The notes under the pieces: generated by a model
What the model was told of the DNA's origin: nothing
The model's input: the letters and a program-made list of their open reading frames with translations, nothing else
Database searches by the model: none
Origin: Symbiodinium microadriaticum
Lineage: Eukaryota; Sar; Dinophyceae; Suessiales; Symbiodiniaceae
Direction: 5' to 3'
Length of the DNA stretch: 64,000 bases
NCBI GenBank assembly: GCA_001939145.1
Contig: LSRX01000005.1
Location: 1,620,204-1,684,203, forward strand
Part shown: piece by piece, positions 45,298-54,490 of the stretch
Numbering within the stretch: the stretch's first letter is position 1
How the letters are laid out: the number at the start of each line of letters is the position of its first letter
Position numbers and translations under genes: made by a program

Positions 45298-45563
45298 TAG
45301 AGTGCCATGGATATAGAGTATAGAGTAACCCCTAAACCCTAAACCCTATTAGAGTGTAGAGTGCCCCAGGCCATCCGCATCTCCATGGCAGCCCGGCACG
45401 GCTGGCCGCTGCGAGTCTCCAGCTGCGCTCTGCCCGACAGCGCTGGAGCTGTCAAGGTTTAGGGTTTAGGGTTTATAGGGTTGTAGGGTTTAGGGTTTAG
45501 GGTTTTAGGGTTTAGGGTTTAGGGCTTAGGGCTTATAGGGTTTAGGGCTTATAGGGCTTATAG

Positions 45564-46091
45564 GGGGTCGCTCCACATCTTGTGCCAGTGGGCCACAGAG
45601 TCGGGAGCAAACTTCCAGGATACCGGAGTTCAGAATTCGTTGCCTGTCTTGAGCTTCTCGGTGTTACTTACTGTTAATTCGGGTTCAACAGCTGCACAAC
45701 AACATGTCCTGCGCTCATATATTGCGAAGCATGGCCCTAGAAGGGGCGAGTTAGCAGAGACTAAGCCTGGTCTTCTGTGTGTACGCGAAGCTCGTTGCTG
45801 AGGCACGGCAGAGGTTGAGATCATAGGTTGCCAGTATCTTGAAGCATAGACGAGTCTGTCTCCATGAGATGAAGTTCATGAACTCCGTTGCCCGTATCTT
45901 GAAGCATCGGCAAGTCTGTTTCTCTGAGATGAATTTCATGAACTCCAGAACATGCCAGCTCTGGCTGCGCGACACTGTCCAGACTCCAAGATCCTGTGGC
46001 AAGAACGGGGACACGGAGGGAGTGAGGGGAGAAGAGGACAGAGAGACCGGCTGTGTGCCAAGGAGAAGAAGAGAGACAGGGAAGGACGAAC

Positions 46092-46122
<31 letters not shown>

Positions 46123-46618
46123 AAGAGGGGTGTGGGGGACGGGAAGAAACAGAGCACAGGGAACAGAGAGAGTGCGTGGGGATGGAGGAGGAAGGCCAAT
46201 CGTGCTATTGCAGTCCGCAGGTTTGCGCTGAGCACGGATATCTTCCTGTTTGCGCACCTTGGTCTCAAACATCGGTTGCTGCATCGATGCGACTAGGAGT
46301 TCCTTTGCGTAACGCACGCACCCACACACACACACACACACACTCTGTGTGTGTGTGTGCGCAAGAACCACGAGCATAAACACGTCTTGCAACGACACTC
46401 AATCCAGCGGGTGATGCGATAGCCATGCTTCGAGGGCTACGGAGGTACGAAGTCTGCACAGGAGTTCCGACGCTCGTATACTCTCTTAAACAACCCCATG
46501 CACAGGTAGGCCCTAACCTTTCAAGCCATGTCAATCCTTTTTGAGTCAGCCTTTGGGCGAAGTGGGGGTTTCTCAAGCCCGGCTTGAGGCTCGAAGGCAT
46601 GATCATCTAGAGGCTTAA
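45564..46618 (+). CDS. unknown protein, five phase-consistent exons, internal 20-residue duplication
   Basis: Exons are 45564-45780 (donor GTACGC), 45827-46021 (donor GTGAGG), 46221-46308 (acceptor AGTCCGCAG, donor GTAACG), 46408-46505 (acceptor AATCCAG, donor CAG|GTAGGC) and 46550-46618 (acceptor TTTTTGAGTCAG, stop TAA). All four joins keep phase. Exon 2 opens with two tandem 60-base units encoding near-identical 20-residue repeats (consensus ILKHRxVCxxEMxFMNS). The rest is mixed (AMLRGLRRYEVCTGVPTLVY; ending GVSQARLEARRHDHLEA). Introns are 46, 199, 99 and 44 bases. Intron 2 holds a (GA)n tract and intron 3 a (CA)n/(TG)n palindrome. The first acceptor lies in a telomere-like tract (CTTATAG). 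Earlier exons are not identified. The minus strand reads openly across the same tracts but is low in complexity. Confidence 0.5.
45827..45946 (+). repeat. two 60-bp tandem units at the start of an exon
   Basis: Units 45827-45886 and 45887-45946 differ at about ten positions. The unit length is a multiple of three and keeps frame in the predicted exon. A weaker third match lies upstream near 45630-45660, around the GTTGCCTGTCTTGAGC stretch. Confidence 0.75.
46090..46126. repeat. (GA)n microsatellite inside predicted intron
   Basis: An uninterrupted AG/GA run lies in the 199-base intron 46022-46220. Flanks are purine-rich on the plus strand. Confidence 0.85.
46322..46361. repeat. (CA)n.(TG)n palindromic microsatellite inside predicted intron
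   Basis: A CA run turns through CTCTG directly into a TG run. The RNA or single strand would fold as a long hairpin. It fills much of the 99-base intron 46309-46407. Confidence 0.85.
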
Positions 46619-46900
46619 GCCCCCAAAGGAGGCAGTGTTGTGTACTTGGAGTATCTTGGAGTCATGAGGCTTTCTAGCGACGGATCCCGAAGCCATCTCC
46701 TGAGCAGCTGAGCCCTAAACCTAAACCCTCCAACACCCCAAAGCCTAACTTCCTGCTCAGGTTGAAAATGACACTGCCGGCCTGGCTAACCCACCTCTGC
46801 CGGCAGAGGACCTGGACCTAACGGCCACTTGCTCTTAACCAGGCATGGGTTTTGGGTTTATTGAGGGGTTTAGACTATAGACTATAGACGGTCATCGCAG

Positions 46901-47285
46901 ATGCTTGCATGACTGAGCTGCTAGAAAGAAAGAGTGGTCCCCGTTGTGGGTATTTTGGTTCAAGGTACATAATCACGCCTCAAAAATTCTGAGGGGCTTC
47001 ATGGAAGTTTATTTGGGTCAGAAGGGTGGTGGGCACTCAAACTCTGCGCGCGTTGGTTGCTGCCAGACCAACAAGCACTCACTGCGCCCGCAATCTCTCC
47101 AAACAATTGTGATCAACAAGCCCACGGAACCCGAAATTCCTGGACCCAAAGCCCTAAACCCAAGGCCCTACGAAGCCAAACCTTATAAGCAAAGACCTGA
47201 ATCTGAGAACTCCCCGATCCCCCGAGCCTTGAAGCTTCACAGCAAGATAGTCCGGCAGGTCCTAAGCAACTGGGGCAGACTTTAG
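46901..47285 (+). CDS. 3' end of an unknown protein
   Basis: A frame ending in TAG at 47283-47285 is open for more than 100 codons and encodes a Lys/Pro-rich region (KPTEPEIPGPKALNPRPYEA) and a basic C-terminus (KLHSKIVRQVLSNWGRL). Upstream, 46901-46964 (acceptor GGTCATCGCAG) reads ACMTELLERKSGPRCGYFGS and could join at 46994 in phase, but the gap would be only 29 bases. Reading straight through in the long frame is the simpler view. Part of the Pro-rich text overlaps a telomere-like CCCTAAACCC tract read as coding. Confidence 0.35.
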
Positions 47286-47592
47286 TATGATTCTATATCT
47301 ATATAGAGACGTTTTCTAATATTTAGGCTAGGGATCTTGGGATGGATACAACCACTAGTTTCGTTAGTTATTCCTGAGCCGAACTATCGGTTCGACAGCG
47401 GGGCTGCTGTAGCCCACGCGGCCCCCAGACACATGAAAACTAAAATCCCAACCCTCTGGCGAAGTGCAATATTGGGGTACAGGTTGGCTTGATTCGCCTC
47501 TGACCAGCTGATGTCCGTTTATTTAGGGGTCCGAAGAAGTAGTCTCACTACCCCTTGTAGTTCCTAATTGGCTATGGAGTTATACTACAACA

Positions 47593-47649
47593 TACCCCGT
47601 CAACCCGCATTCTCATCATTAAATGATGAGAGTGCGGGTTGAGGGGGTA
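47593..47649. repeat. long hairpin with 28-base arms and tiny loop
   Basis: TACCCCGTCAACCCGCATTC and its complement GAGTGCGGGTTGAGGGGGTA flank ATCATT / AATGAT around a 1-base loop. There are very few mismatches. No coding was assigned here. Confidence 0.6.
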
Positions 47650-48268
47650 ATCATTAAGGCTTCGCTTCTGTATTCTTAGTTGAGCTGCCGGGCCTGGTCG
47701 AGGTCCCTGGCATGGCCTTTGTGTTTGGAGCCGAAGCAGCTCGGGCTCATTTGGCCCATTTTGGGTTGCAGACAGTAAGACTCAGTAAGGGGGGGGCGTA
47801 GGCTCTGTTTTTCTCTTGTTTAAGCTGAGAGGACTTTGACAAGTTTTTTTAGAAGGATTGTACAAGTCATGTCAGAGACTCAGAGAATCATGCCCCCAGA
47901 CACACACACACACACCCACCTTCAATTAGGCTCTCATGATAACAGACTGCATAAAGATGCCTCTGATGTTAGTCAATCATAATCCTGCATGTTGCAACGT
48001 GGTAGTTCCAGCTCCCATGGCACATATGCGCAGTTCCCCACGCTGGTCTCCCTTCTTTGAGTTCCCATCCCTCTTAACTTACTAGACTAGTTTTGCAGAG
48101 ATAACATAAACCATTGTTCTTGCAAGGTCCCTTAGGTTGTAGTGTGTGTGTGTGTGTTTTTTATTGGTGTTGTGACACTCGCGAGAAGAAAGCCCGAGTG
48201 CGAGAGCGCACCCAACTGGATTCGCAACGATCAGGGTCTAACATGCCAAGCTGTTGCTTGTTTCCCAG

Positions 48269-48334
48269 GTTCTAGCCTGCAGTCCTATTTGGGCAACTTC
48301 TAGGGTTAACAGCAGGGCGTCACCGAACCATTAA
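48269..48334 (+). CDS. short 3' exon candidate
   Basis: A very good acceptor (TTGCTTGTTTCCCAG) is followed by 21 codons to TAA at 48332-48334. The peptide is too short to judge, and no upstream partner was found. Confidence 0.2.
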   Translation, partial: VLACSPIWATSRVNSRASPNH

Positions 48335-49961
48335 TTCAGACTTCCGGAGAGTCTGGCTCAGGGTGTTGGCTGTACTGGAAGGGCTGCCTACAGGGAGATG
48401 TCAGGTCGTCTGAAATACGCCCGGACGGACTAATTCGCAGTATGCCGGATATCGTCTGGATTCTCTTGCCCCTAAAGCATGTCAGCATTTTCGTCAGCCT
48501 GATGATGTAGTTGCGTATCGGATCCTGTGCTTTCAAAGTATCAGCTGCCCGTGAATACCTCCAACATCTCAGGCAGGAAGCCTTCACTTGCTCTACGTCT
48601 GTCCCAGACGGACCCTGTTTTAAATGATACTCTGTGAACTCTTAACCCGAAGCCGTAAAGTCTTCATCATTACAGCACCCAGTGGCCTGACAACCCCGTG
48701 AGACTTGGCATGATATGCTCCATAACTTAGTAAACGTGTAGGTAGCCTTTAACCTCATGGGGTTTTCGCAATCCTACCATACTTGAAAATGTTAGCTGTA
48801 CTCGGCCCTTAAGATAAGTCGGTGGTGTTCGTATGTTTGTTTAAGTCCCGTCGAGCTGTGTAAAGTGCCGACTACATCAAGTCCGTCATAACTCGTTTCG
48901 TTAGAACAGACGGAATCAGAGTGCCCGACGCCCAGACTCGTCTGGCCGGTTTATCAGGATGAGGTTGTCTTTGTGAAGATATCACATTTAGGGCCTCGGG
49001 AGTTTGAGCGAGTTTCCTTGTACAGAACCCTGTCTGCCCTGTCGCCATCCTAGGACACTGGCGTCCCTTTTGAGGTCGCGGAGGCTTGCGCGGTTGGGAG
49101 CGAGGGTTATACGTGTTTGGAGATGCTGAGCTACCAGGACCCCCCTCTCCACACTGGCAGGTACTCAGGTGTTACAGTAGACGCTCGTTGAGGGCTCAGG
49201 GTTTCGAGGTTCAGGGCTCTAAGGAATTGTGAGTCAAAGGCTTCAGGGCGCAAATCTAGGTCTAGCATCGGGGTCTAAGCTTGAAGGTTCAGGCTGCAGG
49301 GTAAGCCCAGACCTACACTCCATACTGAAACCCTAAACCCCAAGTGACTGCGGGTGGGACAAAAAAGTGACTTCAGGTCAAAGTTCATTAGCCGGATTGT
49401 AGTTGTAACGCCCTTCCCACGTTTTTTTTTTTTTGGGGGGGGGGGTATCCTAAAGCTCCAGGAACTCGAAAGTCCCAGACCCCAGAGCTGAAGCCCTTGG
49501 ACCCTAAACACGTCCTAGTCCCCAGACCTACAAAGCACTAAAGTCAAAAACTGAAAAGTCCTTCTTCCTCCGAAGCCCCAAGACCATACAGTCCGAAAAC
49601 GAAAACCGTAAGGCTCTAACTGGGTTAGCCTGATAATGACCTACAGTAACTAATAATATGGCTTCCTTGTTGTGGTAGCTTGAACCAGGCCCCTAAACAT
49701 AGACCCAGTTAAGCCTCATGCTCTTCACGTGGCCACTGCAACCCGTCAGGCTTGTGCCCAGCCTCTCGGCTGATCTTGGTGACCCAAATTTAGGGTTTTG
49801 GGGTTTAGGGTGTTCGGGTTTAGGGTTTGGAAGTTTAGGGGTGTTTAGGCTTTAGAAAAGTACTCGGCTTGCCAGCACCACCGACAACAACCACACGACG
49901 ACGTCGAGGAGTGCGATGATGTCGGCGACCAAACCCACACCGACGACCCTCCCCACTACCT

Positions 49962-50068
49962 ATCTGGGTAGTTCTCTAAATTAGATTCTTTCTAAATATA
50001 AATAAGTCCCGCGAACTAGTACGGCACCCTGATATACAGGACCCTAGCTAATTTAGAGAGCTACCCAT
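49962..50068. repeat. MITE-like inverted repeat, family 2
   Basis: The arms GGGTAGTTCTCTAAATTAG and CTAATTTAGAGAGCTACCC (one mismatch) enclose about 65 bases. The terminal sequence matches the 39.9 kb element. Confidence 0.55.
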
Positions 50069-50679
50069 CTACTAAACTCGACTACCTTGACAACAGCTTG
50101 AAGCCTCAAGGGCTAGTCGTGCGTAAGTTCTTGGGCTTCACAGGTTGTGTCAGGTTGGGGTGTGACTTCGCAGTCGAAGCCCTACAGCCCGAGACCTCGG
50201 CCGTTTTTTGCATTTAGAGGTTGCTCCAGCGCTTGCAACTGTTCCCAGAGTCCTGGAGCCTTGAGTTCGTAAGCGTCAAAGGCGGTCCAGGGTTCATAGG
50301 GTTTTGTAGTTTTCCCCTCATCTGGAGCCTATAAAGTGTAGTTTGGCTTGTCCGTTGTCCTGCTGCTTCTTCTTGAAGGCCTCTCTGCATGACACTGCCG
50401 TGGGTTAGCCAAGCAAAGGAAAGGTACTACAATGAAGGGTCTAGGTCGGGTTTGAGTTGCGGTTATTTCCCGGTTTAGGTCTTCGAGCCCCGAGGCACCC
50501 CTGATCCTCAAAACTGCGCACCCCAAGCCCTGACACTCTAAGCATTTTCAGTCCCAGCGCTGGGAGTTTGCTGAGCCTCACTGCAATCAATCGCCGGGCC
50601 TCCCTTGAACCTCCGCATGAATCCAAATCCCACAGATCTTCCTGCCCAAGGCTCTTCCCACAGAGCCCAAGACCCTGGA

Positions 50680-51070
50680 CTAAGGGAAGACTCCTTCAAG
50701 CAGATACCAAAAGGCCCTATAGACAAGGCCTTCAAGTAGATACCCTAAACCCTAAACATGGAGATCCTGGATTAGAGGAATCTGCCCTCAGAGTCGATAC
50801 CCCAAAATCCTAAACGAGATTTCTTTTAGCATTCCTTGAAGTAGATGCCCTAAGCTTAACCCTAGACCCTGAATTAAAGGAATCTTCCTTGAAGTAGATA
50901 CCCTAAACCCCTAAACGAGGTTCATTCAATATTCCTTGAAGTAGATACCCTAAAGCCTAAACGAGGTTCATTTCATATTCCTTGAAGTAGATACCCTAAA
51001 GCCTAAACGAGGTTCATTTAATATTCCTTGAAGTAGACAACTTAAAGCCTAAACGAGGTTCATTTCGATC
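50680..51070. repeat. tandem repeat, ~46-bp unit with telomere-like segment
   Basis: At least four adjacent units, 46 bases each in the best part (about 50905-51066), contain GCCTAAACGAGGTTCATTT and ATTCCTTGAAGTAGATACCC. More diverged copies extend left to about 50680. Each unit includes CCCTAAA, so a telomere-like word has been amplified together with unrelated sequence. Confidence 0.7.
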
Positions 51071-51159
51071 CCCTGCCGGGGCAAGGGCTCCCTGAACATC
51101 TCACACGCGGTTGCCTTGGTGCTGTGCCTGAGCAAGAGAGTTTGGGCTTTAGCCTTGGG

Positions 51160-51290
51160 GTTTTAGGGTTCAAGGCATATTCCATAAGTCATATCACTCC
51201 TAAACTTGCTTTTACCTGAATTAGAAATAGGGTTTTAGGGTTCAAGGCATATCTCTTATAGGCCCCATCACTCCTAAACCCTACCGAGCC
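51160..51290 (+). repeat. direct repeat, two copies ~70 bp apart
   Basis: TTTTAGGGTTCAAGGCATAT followed by an ATCACTCCTAAAC stretch occurs twice (starting about 51160 and 51233). Both copies mix a TTTAGGG word with unique sequence, like the 46-bp array just upstream. Confidence 0.55.
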
Positions 51291-51659
51291 CAGCAGCGCG
51301 GACTATTTGTAGCCGAAAGGACCTACCTTGCGGGTGTTCCTTATTATGCATTCCTGACATAGTACCTTGAACGTCACATAAAGGGGCCCCTGAATCCCGT
51401 GCGTTTTTGGATTGCAGGCAGGCTCTATAGGATTACCTGCGAGTTCAAGGACCATTCCTATGGTCCGGGAGTTGAGTAGTAGACGAAACGATGTCTTTGT
51501 TGGAGGTGCTCGGCATTGAGGTGAGGGTTAGGTTTTGGGCTTGGGGGGATCTAGGTGAAAAGACTAGGGTGGTCATTGGCGGCTTTGTGCAGGGACTGGC
51601 ATCTGTTTTTTGGTTAGGATGATGGCATATGATGGCAATGAGGATGACGATGTCTGTTC

Positions 51660-51795
51660 ATCAAACATGTGTAGTGTGATGAAGAGGACGACGATGATGA
51701 TGGTGATGATGTTGATGGTGATGATGGTGTGATGATGATTATGATGATGGCAATTGATGATGGTGATGATGATGATGATGATGATGATGATGCTG
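51660..51795. repeat. (GAT)n-rich microsatellite
   Basis: GATGAT and GATGGT trinucleotides dominate about 130 bases, ending in a pure GAT run. No start codon and splice context was found that would make it coding. Confidence 0.85.
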
Positions 51796-53212
51796 TGACG
51801 TCCTGGCTAGGTATCAGATTCGTTGTTGCAGCTTTGCATATTTAACAGTGTTCACTACCCGCAAGGCAGTATAGTACATCCGAGAACGTTTATTGCTGTG
51901 TACTCCCCATAGTCTAAGTGCGTTTGAGACCTGAGTTGAGGTCTACGACTACGACAACTTGTTCGTGCTTACAACTAACATCCAACGCAAGACGCCGAAC
52001 AAAGCCTTGTTTCGAGATATTCCTGATCTGTTTTGGTTTTCTGCTGTTTGGACACACTAGGTATGTGCTGATCCCGATGCCATAGCAGATTGTGGGCACC
52101 TTAGCAGCCGCAAAAGCAAACGTCACCAGTACTCTTTGTCCAGGCCGACCACAAACAATGGATGATCGGAGGTTGTGACGGGGCTGTTCAACACGATTGA
52201 GCGATATTCCGACTATCTCCGGGGTGATCGGAATGTGCAACCCTACAGCAGGAAGCACTTCGTCACCTTCAACGCCTGTCCTAACCTTTCACATTGTGCG
52301 GCACCATGTTCTGTAACCACCCCGTTGAGTAAGCCCCAGGACGAATGTAACCCCGCAAAGCCGACAATTGCAAAATGTGGTCCGTGGGCCAAGTTACGAG
52401 CGTGGCCGTCAGCTGCGGGCTGATGCGCGAGACTTTGGCAGCAGATTGGGGGGGTCTTTGCACTCTGGGTCGAAGCATGGGGTTGTCAAAGCTAAGGCCG
52501 CATTCCCTCTGCGGAATTATGCAGGGTCAGCGGGGTACATTTGCAAGACCCCCTTTCGGTAATGTCTGGCTCAGTAGCAGTAGCGTTCTCGTCGTTGTGC
52601 TTATTGGCTGACGACAGAAGAGTTCCTGATTATGTTCTGTCGGCGTGCTTCTCGTAGTGCAAATTCTACATGATTCAGGCGGCTTCGCTTAGAGTCTCAG
52701 GACTACTTGCGACGGTCTGTCCAAACAAGACCTGACGAGGGCTGTGCATCAAATTCGCGTCTGTGCAATCATGGGTCTAAACAGATTTGAAAGAATTCAT
52801 GTCTACTTGTAACTATCAACATAGTTACATTCGAACACACCCCAAAAAACCCTATTCTAACTCTTACCGCCCAGAAAGGCCCCTACAGCTAGAGTCGGTG
52901 CAGATGCCCCTCCGTAGTTGCGAGGCACGCGATTGCTCGAATGATATTTCTGGAGCGCTCTTGACAATGGGCCGCTGCTCAATGCATGCGCTGGCTTGAT
53001 GAAGCTGAACCTGCTCAAGGTGCCGAAGTTTCAGCAGGATACCAAATGCACACTTCTTGCATGGCACTTCCACAACTGCTGCTCGTGCAGCGTAAAATAT
53101 ATTGAAACACGCTCTTGGTGATCTCGTCCTGTTCTACTTGCCGCTTTCGTTGTCCGTCGGCATATATGCACAGTAGCTTCGCAGGATTGGGTTACTCTTC
53201 TCAGCATTGACG

Positions 53213-53405
53213 ATGGTGTCGGAACCGGCGGTAGAAGGGCATTGCCAGTATCAGCAACGGCAACAACAGCAACGGGTAAGCAAAATTAGTTGCTGTTTAC
53301 ATCCGAAATCCATGAAAACCACAGTTGGCCTTTCTGACGCCCATGCTCCTGCTGCTGTCCATTTGTCCGGCCAACTGTCTTTCTACCTATACATATTCCT
53401 TGTAA
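53213..53405 (+). CDS. small two-exon protein, 47 residues, single membrane helix
   Basis: Exon 1 starts at ATG 53213 and ends CGG|GTAAGC at 53275 (Gln-rich end, YQQRQQQQR). Exon 2, 53325-53405, follows AAACCACAG in phase 0 and ends in TAA. The joined product has a polar N-terminus and one hydrophobic helix (LAFLTPMLLLLSICPANC). The intron is 49 bases. It lies immediately upstream of the microsatellite block at 53.45 kb. Small size limits confidence. An unspliced frame continuing into the microsatellites is the alternative and looks worse. Confidence 0.35.
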
Positions 53406-53453
53406 TTATGTATTCCTATGTATATTGTCTGAGCAGTCGTGTATCTAAACCGA

Positions 53454-53646
53454 TACACACACACACGCACACTCACTCACTCACTCACTCACCCGCACAC
53501 AAACACACACAGAGACATTATATATATATATATATATATATGTATATGTATGTGTATATATATATACACACATACATATACATATACATAACGTATATGT
53601 ATATGTGTATGTGTATGTATAGGTATAGGTATAGGTATAGGTATAG

Positions 53647-53684
<38 letters not shown>

Positions 53685-53690
53685 GGTCAG
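53454..53690. repeat. compound microsatellite block (CA, ACTC, TA, GTATAG, TATATG)
   Basis: Successive short arrays are CACA, CACTCACTC, TATA, then GTATAG five times passing into TATATG/GTATAT five times. An open frame across it encodes only Tyr/Met/Arg repeats and is not credible as a gene. Confidence 0.85.
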
Positions 53691-54378
53691 GCGCACCGCG
53701 GCTCTGGGGTGTGGGGTCCCCCTTCCCCCTGTGGGGTGGTTGTGGGGTTTTGGGGTTTTGGGTTTAGTTTAAGCTTTTGAGTTTGGGGTTTAAGGGCTAA
53801 AAGGTATAAGGATTCGAGTCGACAGGGGTCTAGGGAGGGTTTGGGGTGTAGGTTGGTTAGGGTTAACGGTTTATGTTCTGCTTTAGGCATAGGCACAGAG
53901 CCTGGACTTAGGGTGGGTTTAGGGTTGGGTGTAGGGTTTAACTTGCAGGCTAACGTTAATAAGAATTTGTGGCCTGCGTGGGGCCTGCCTGGCCGACCCG
54001 CAGCAGCACCCCCCCTCGACCCCTTTCGCACACGCCAGCCCCCACCCCCTCCCCACTCCTACCAAACCATACCACGGGGGGAGGGCCTTGGAATGCAGGA
54101 TGCCTGACCTTATGTAGAGCGAGAGTTGTATACATGCTTATATGCATGTGCAAATGTAGATATCGATATGCATGCTTCAGACACGTGACTGACACCGACA
54201 TGCGTCAACCACCAAGTAACTTGGCATACTCCTAGATGTACACAGACACGAACAGAGAGAGAGAGAGAGATACATATGTATATATATATATATATATAAA
54301 CATACATACACATGTGTGTGTGCTTAGTGTGTGCATATATATATATACATACATGCTCGCATGTATGTATGTATGCAT

Positions 54379-54490
54379 GTGCTGTGCTGTGATGTGATGT
54401 GATGTGACGTGACGTGACGTGACGTGACGTAAGGTAATGTAATGCATGTGATGTAATGTAATGTAATGTAATGTAATGTAATGTAATGTA
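54379..54490. repeat. drifting pentamer array
   Basis: A five-base unit changes stepwise along the array: GTGCT, then GTGAT, then GTGAC (about six copies), then GTAAT (about ten copies). TA- and GTAT-rich microsatellites lie just upstream at 54255-54375. Confidence 0.85.

Larger units (their letters stand above)
43176..45563. other. spacer rich in telomere-like words, two MITEs
   Basis: CCCTAAA-type words dominate 43950-44000 and 44440-44800, and TTTAGGG-type words 45455-45560. The purine-rich duplication and two family-1 MITEs also lie here. No exon with good boundaries was found. Confidence 0.5.
48335..53212. other. long spacer: tandem repeats, GAT microsatellite, no firm gene
   Basis: Holds telomere-like tracts (49195-49330, 49790-49850), a T/G homopolymer at 49423-49446, a family-2 MITE, the 46-bp array and the GAT array. 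An open, coding-like block at 52368-52560 (SYERGRQLRADARDFGSRL) has no supported splice sites. Confidence 0.45.

Noticed and set aside
45751-46398. 215-codon minus-strand frame
   Set aside because: It is largely the translation of GA and CA microsatellites (Ser/Leu and Val/Cys runs) and overlaps the phase-consistent plus-strand gene.
53207-53767. 186-codon frame across the 53.5 kb microsatellites
   Set aside because: Most of it is Tyr/Met/Ile/Arg repeat from TA and GTATAG arrays. The start is better explained by the two-exon small protein.
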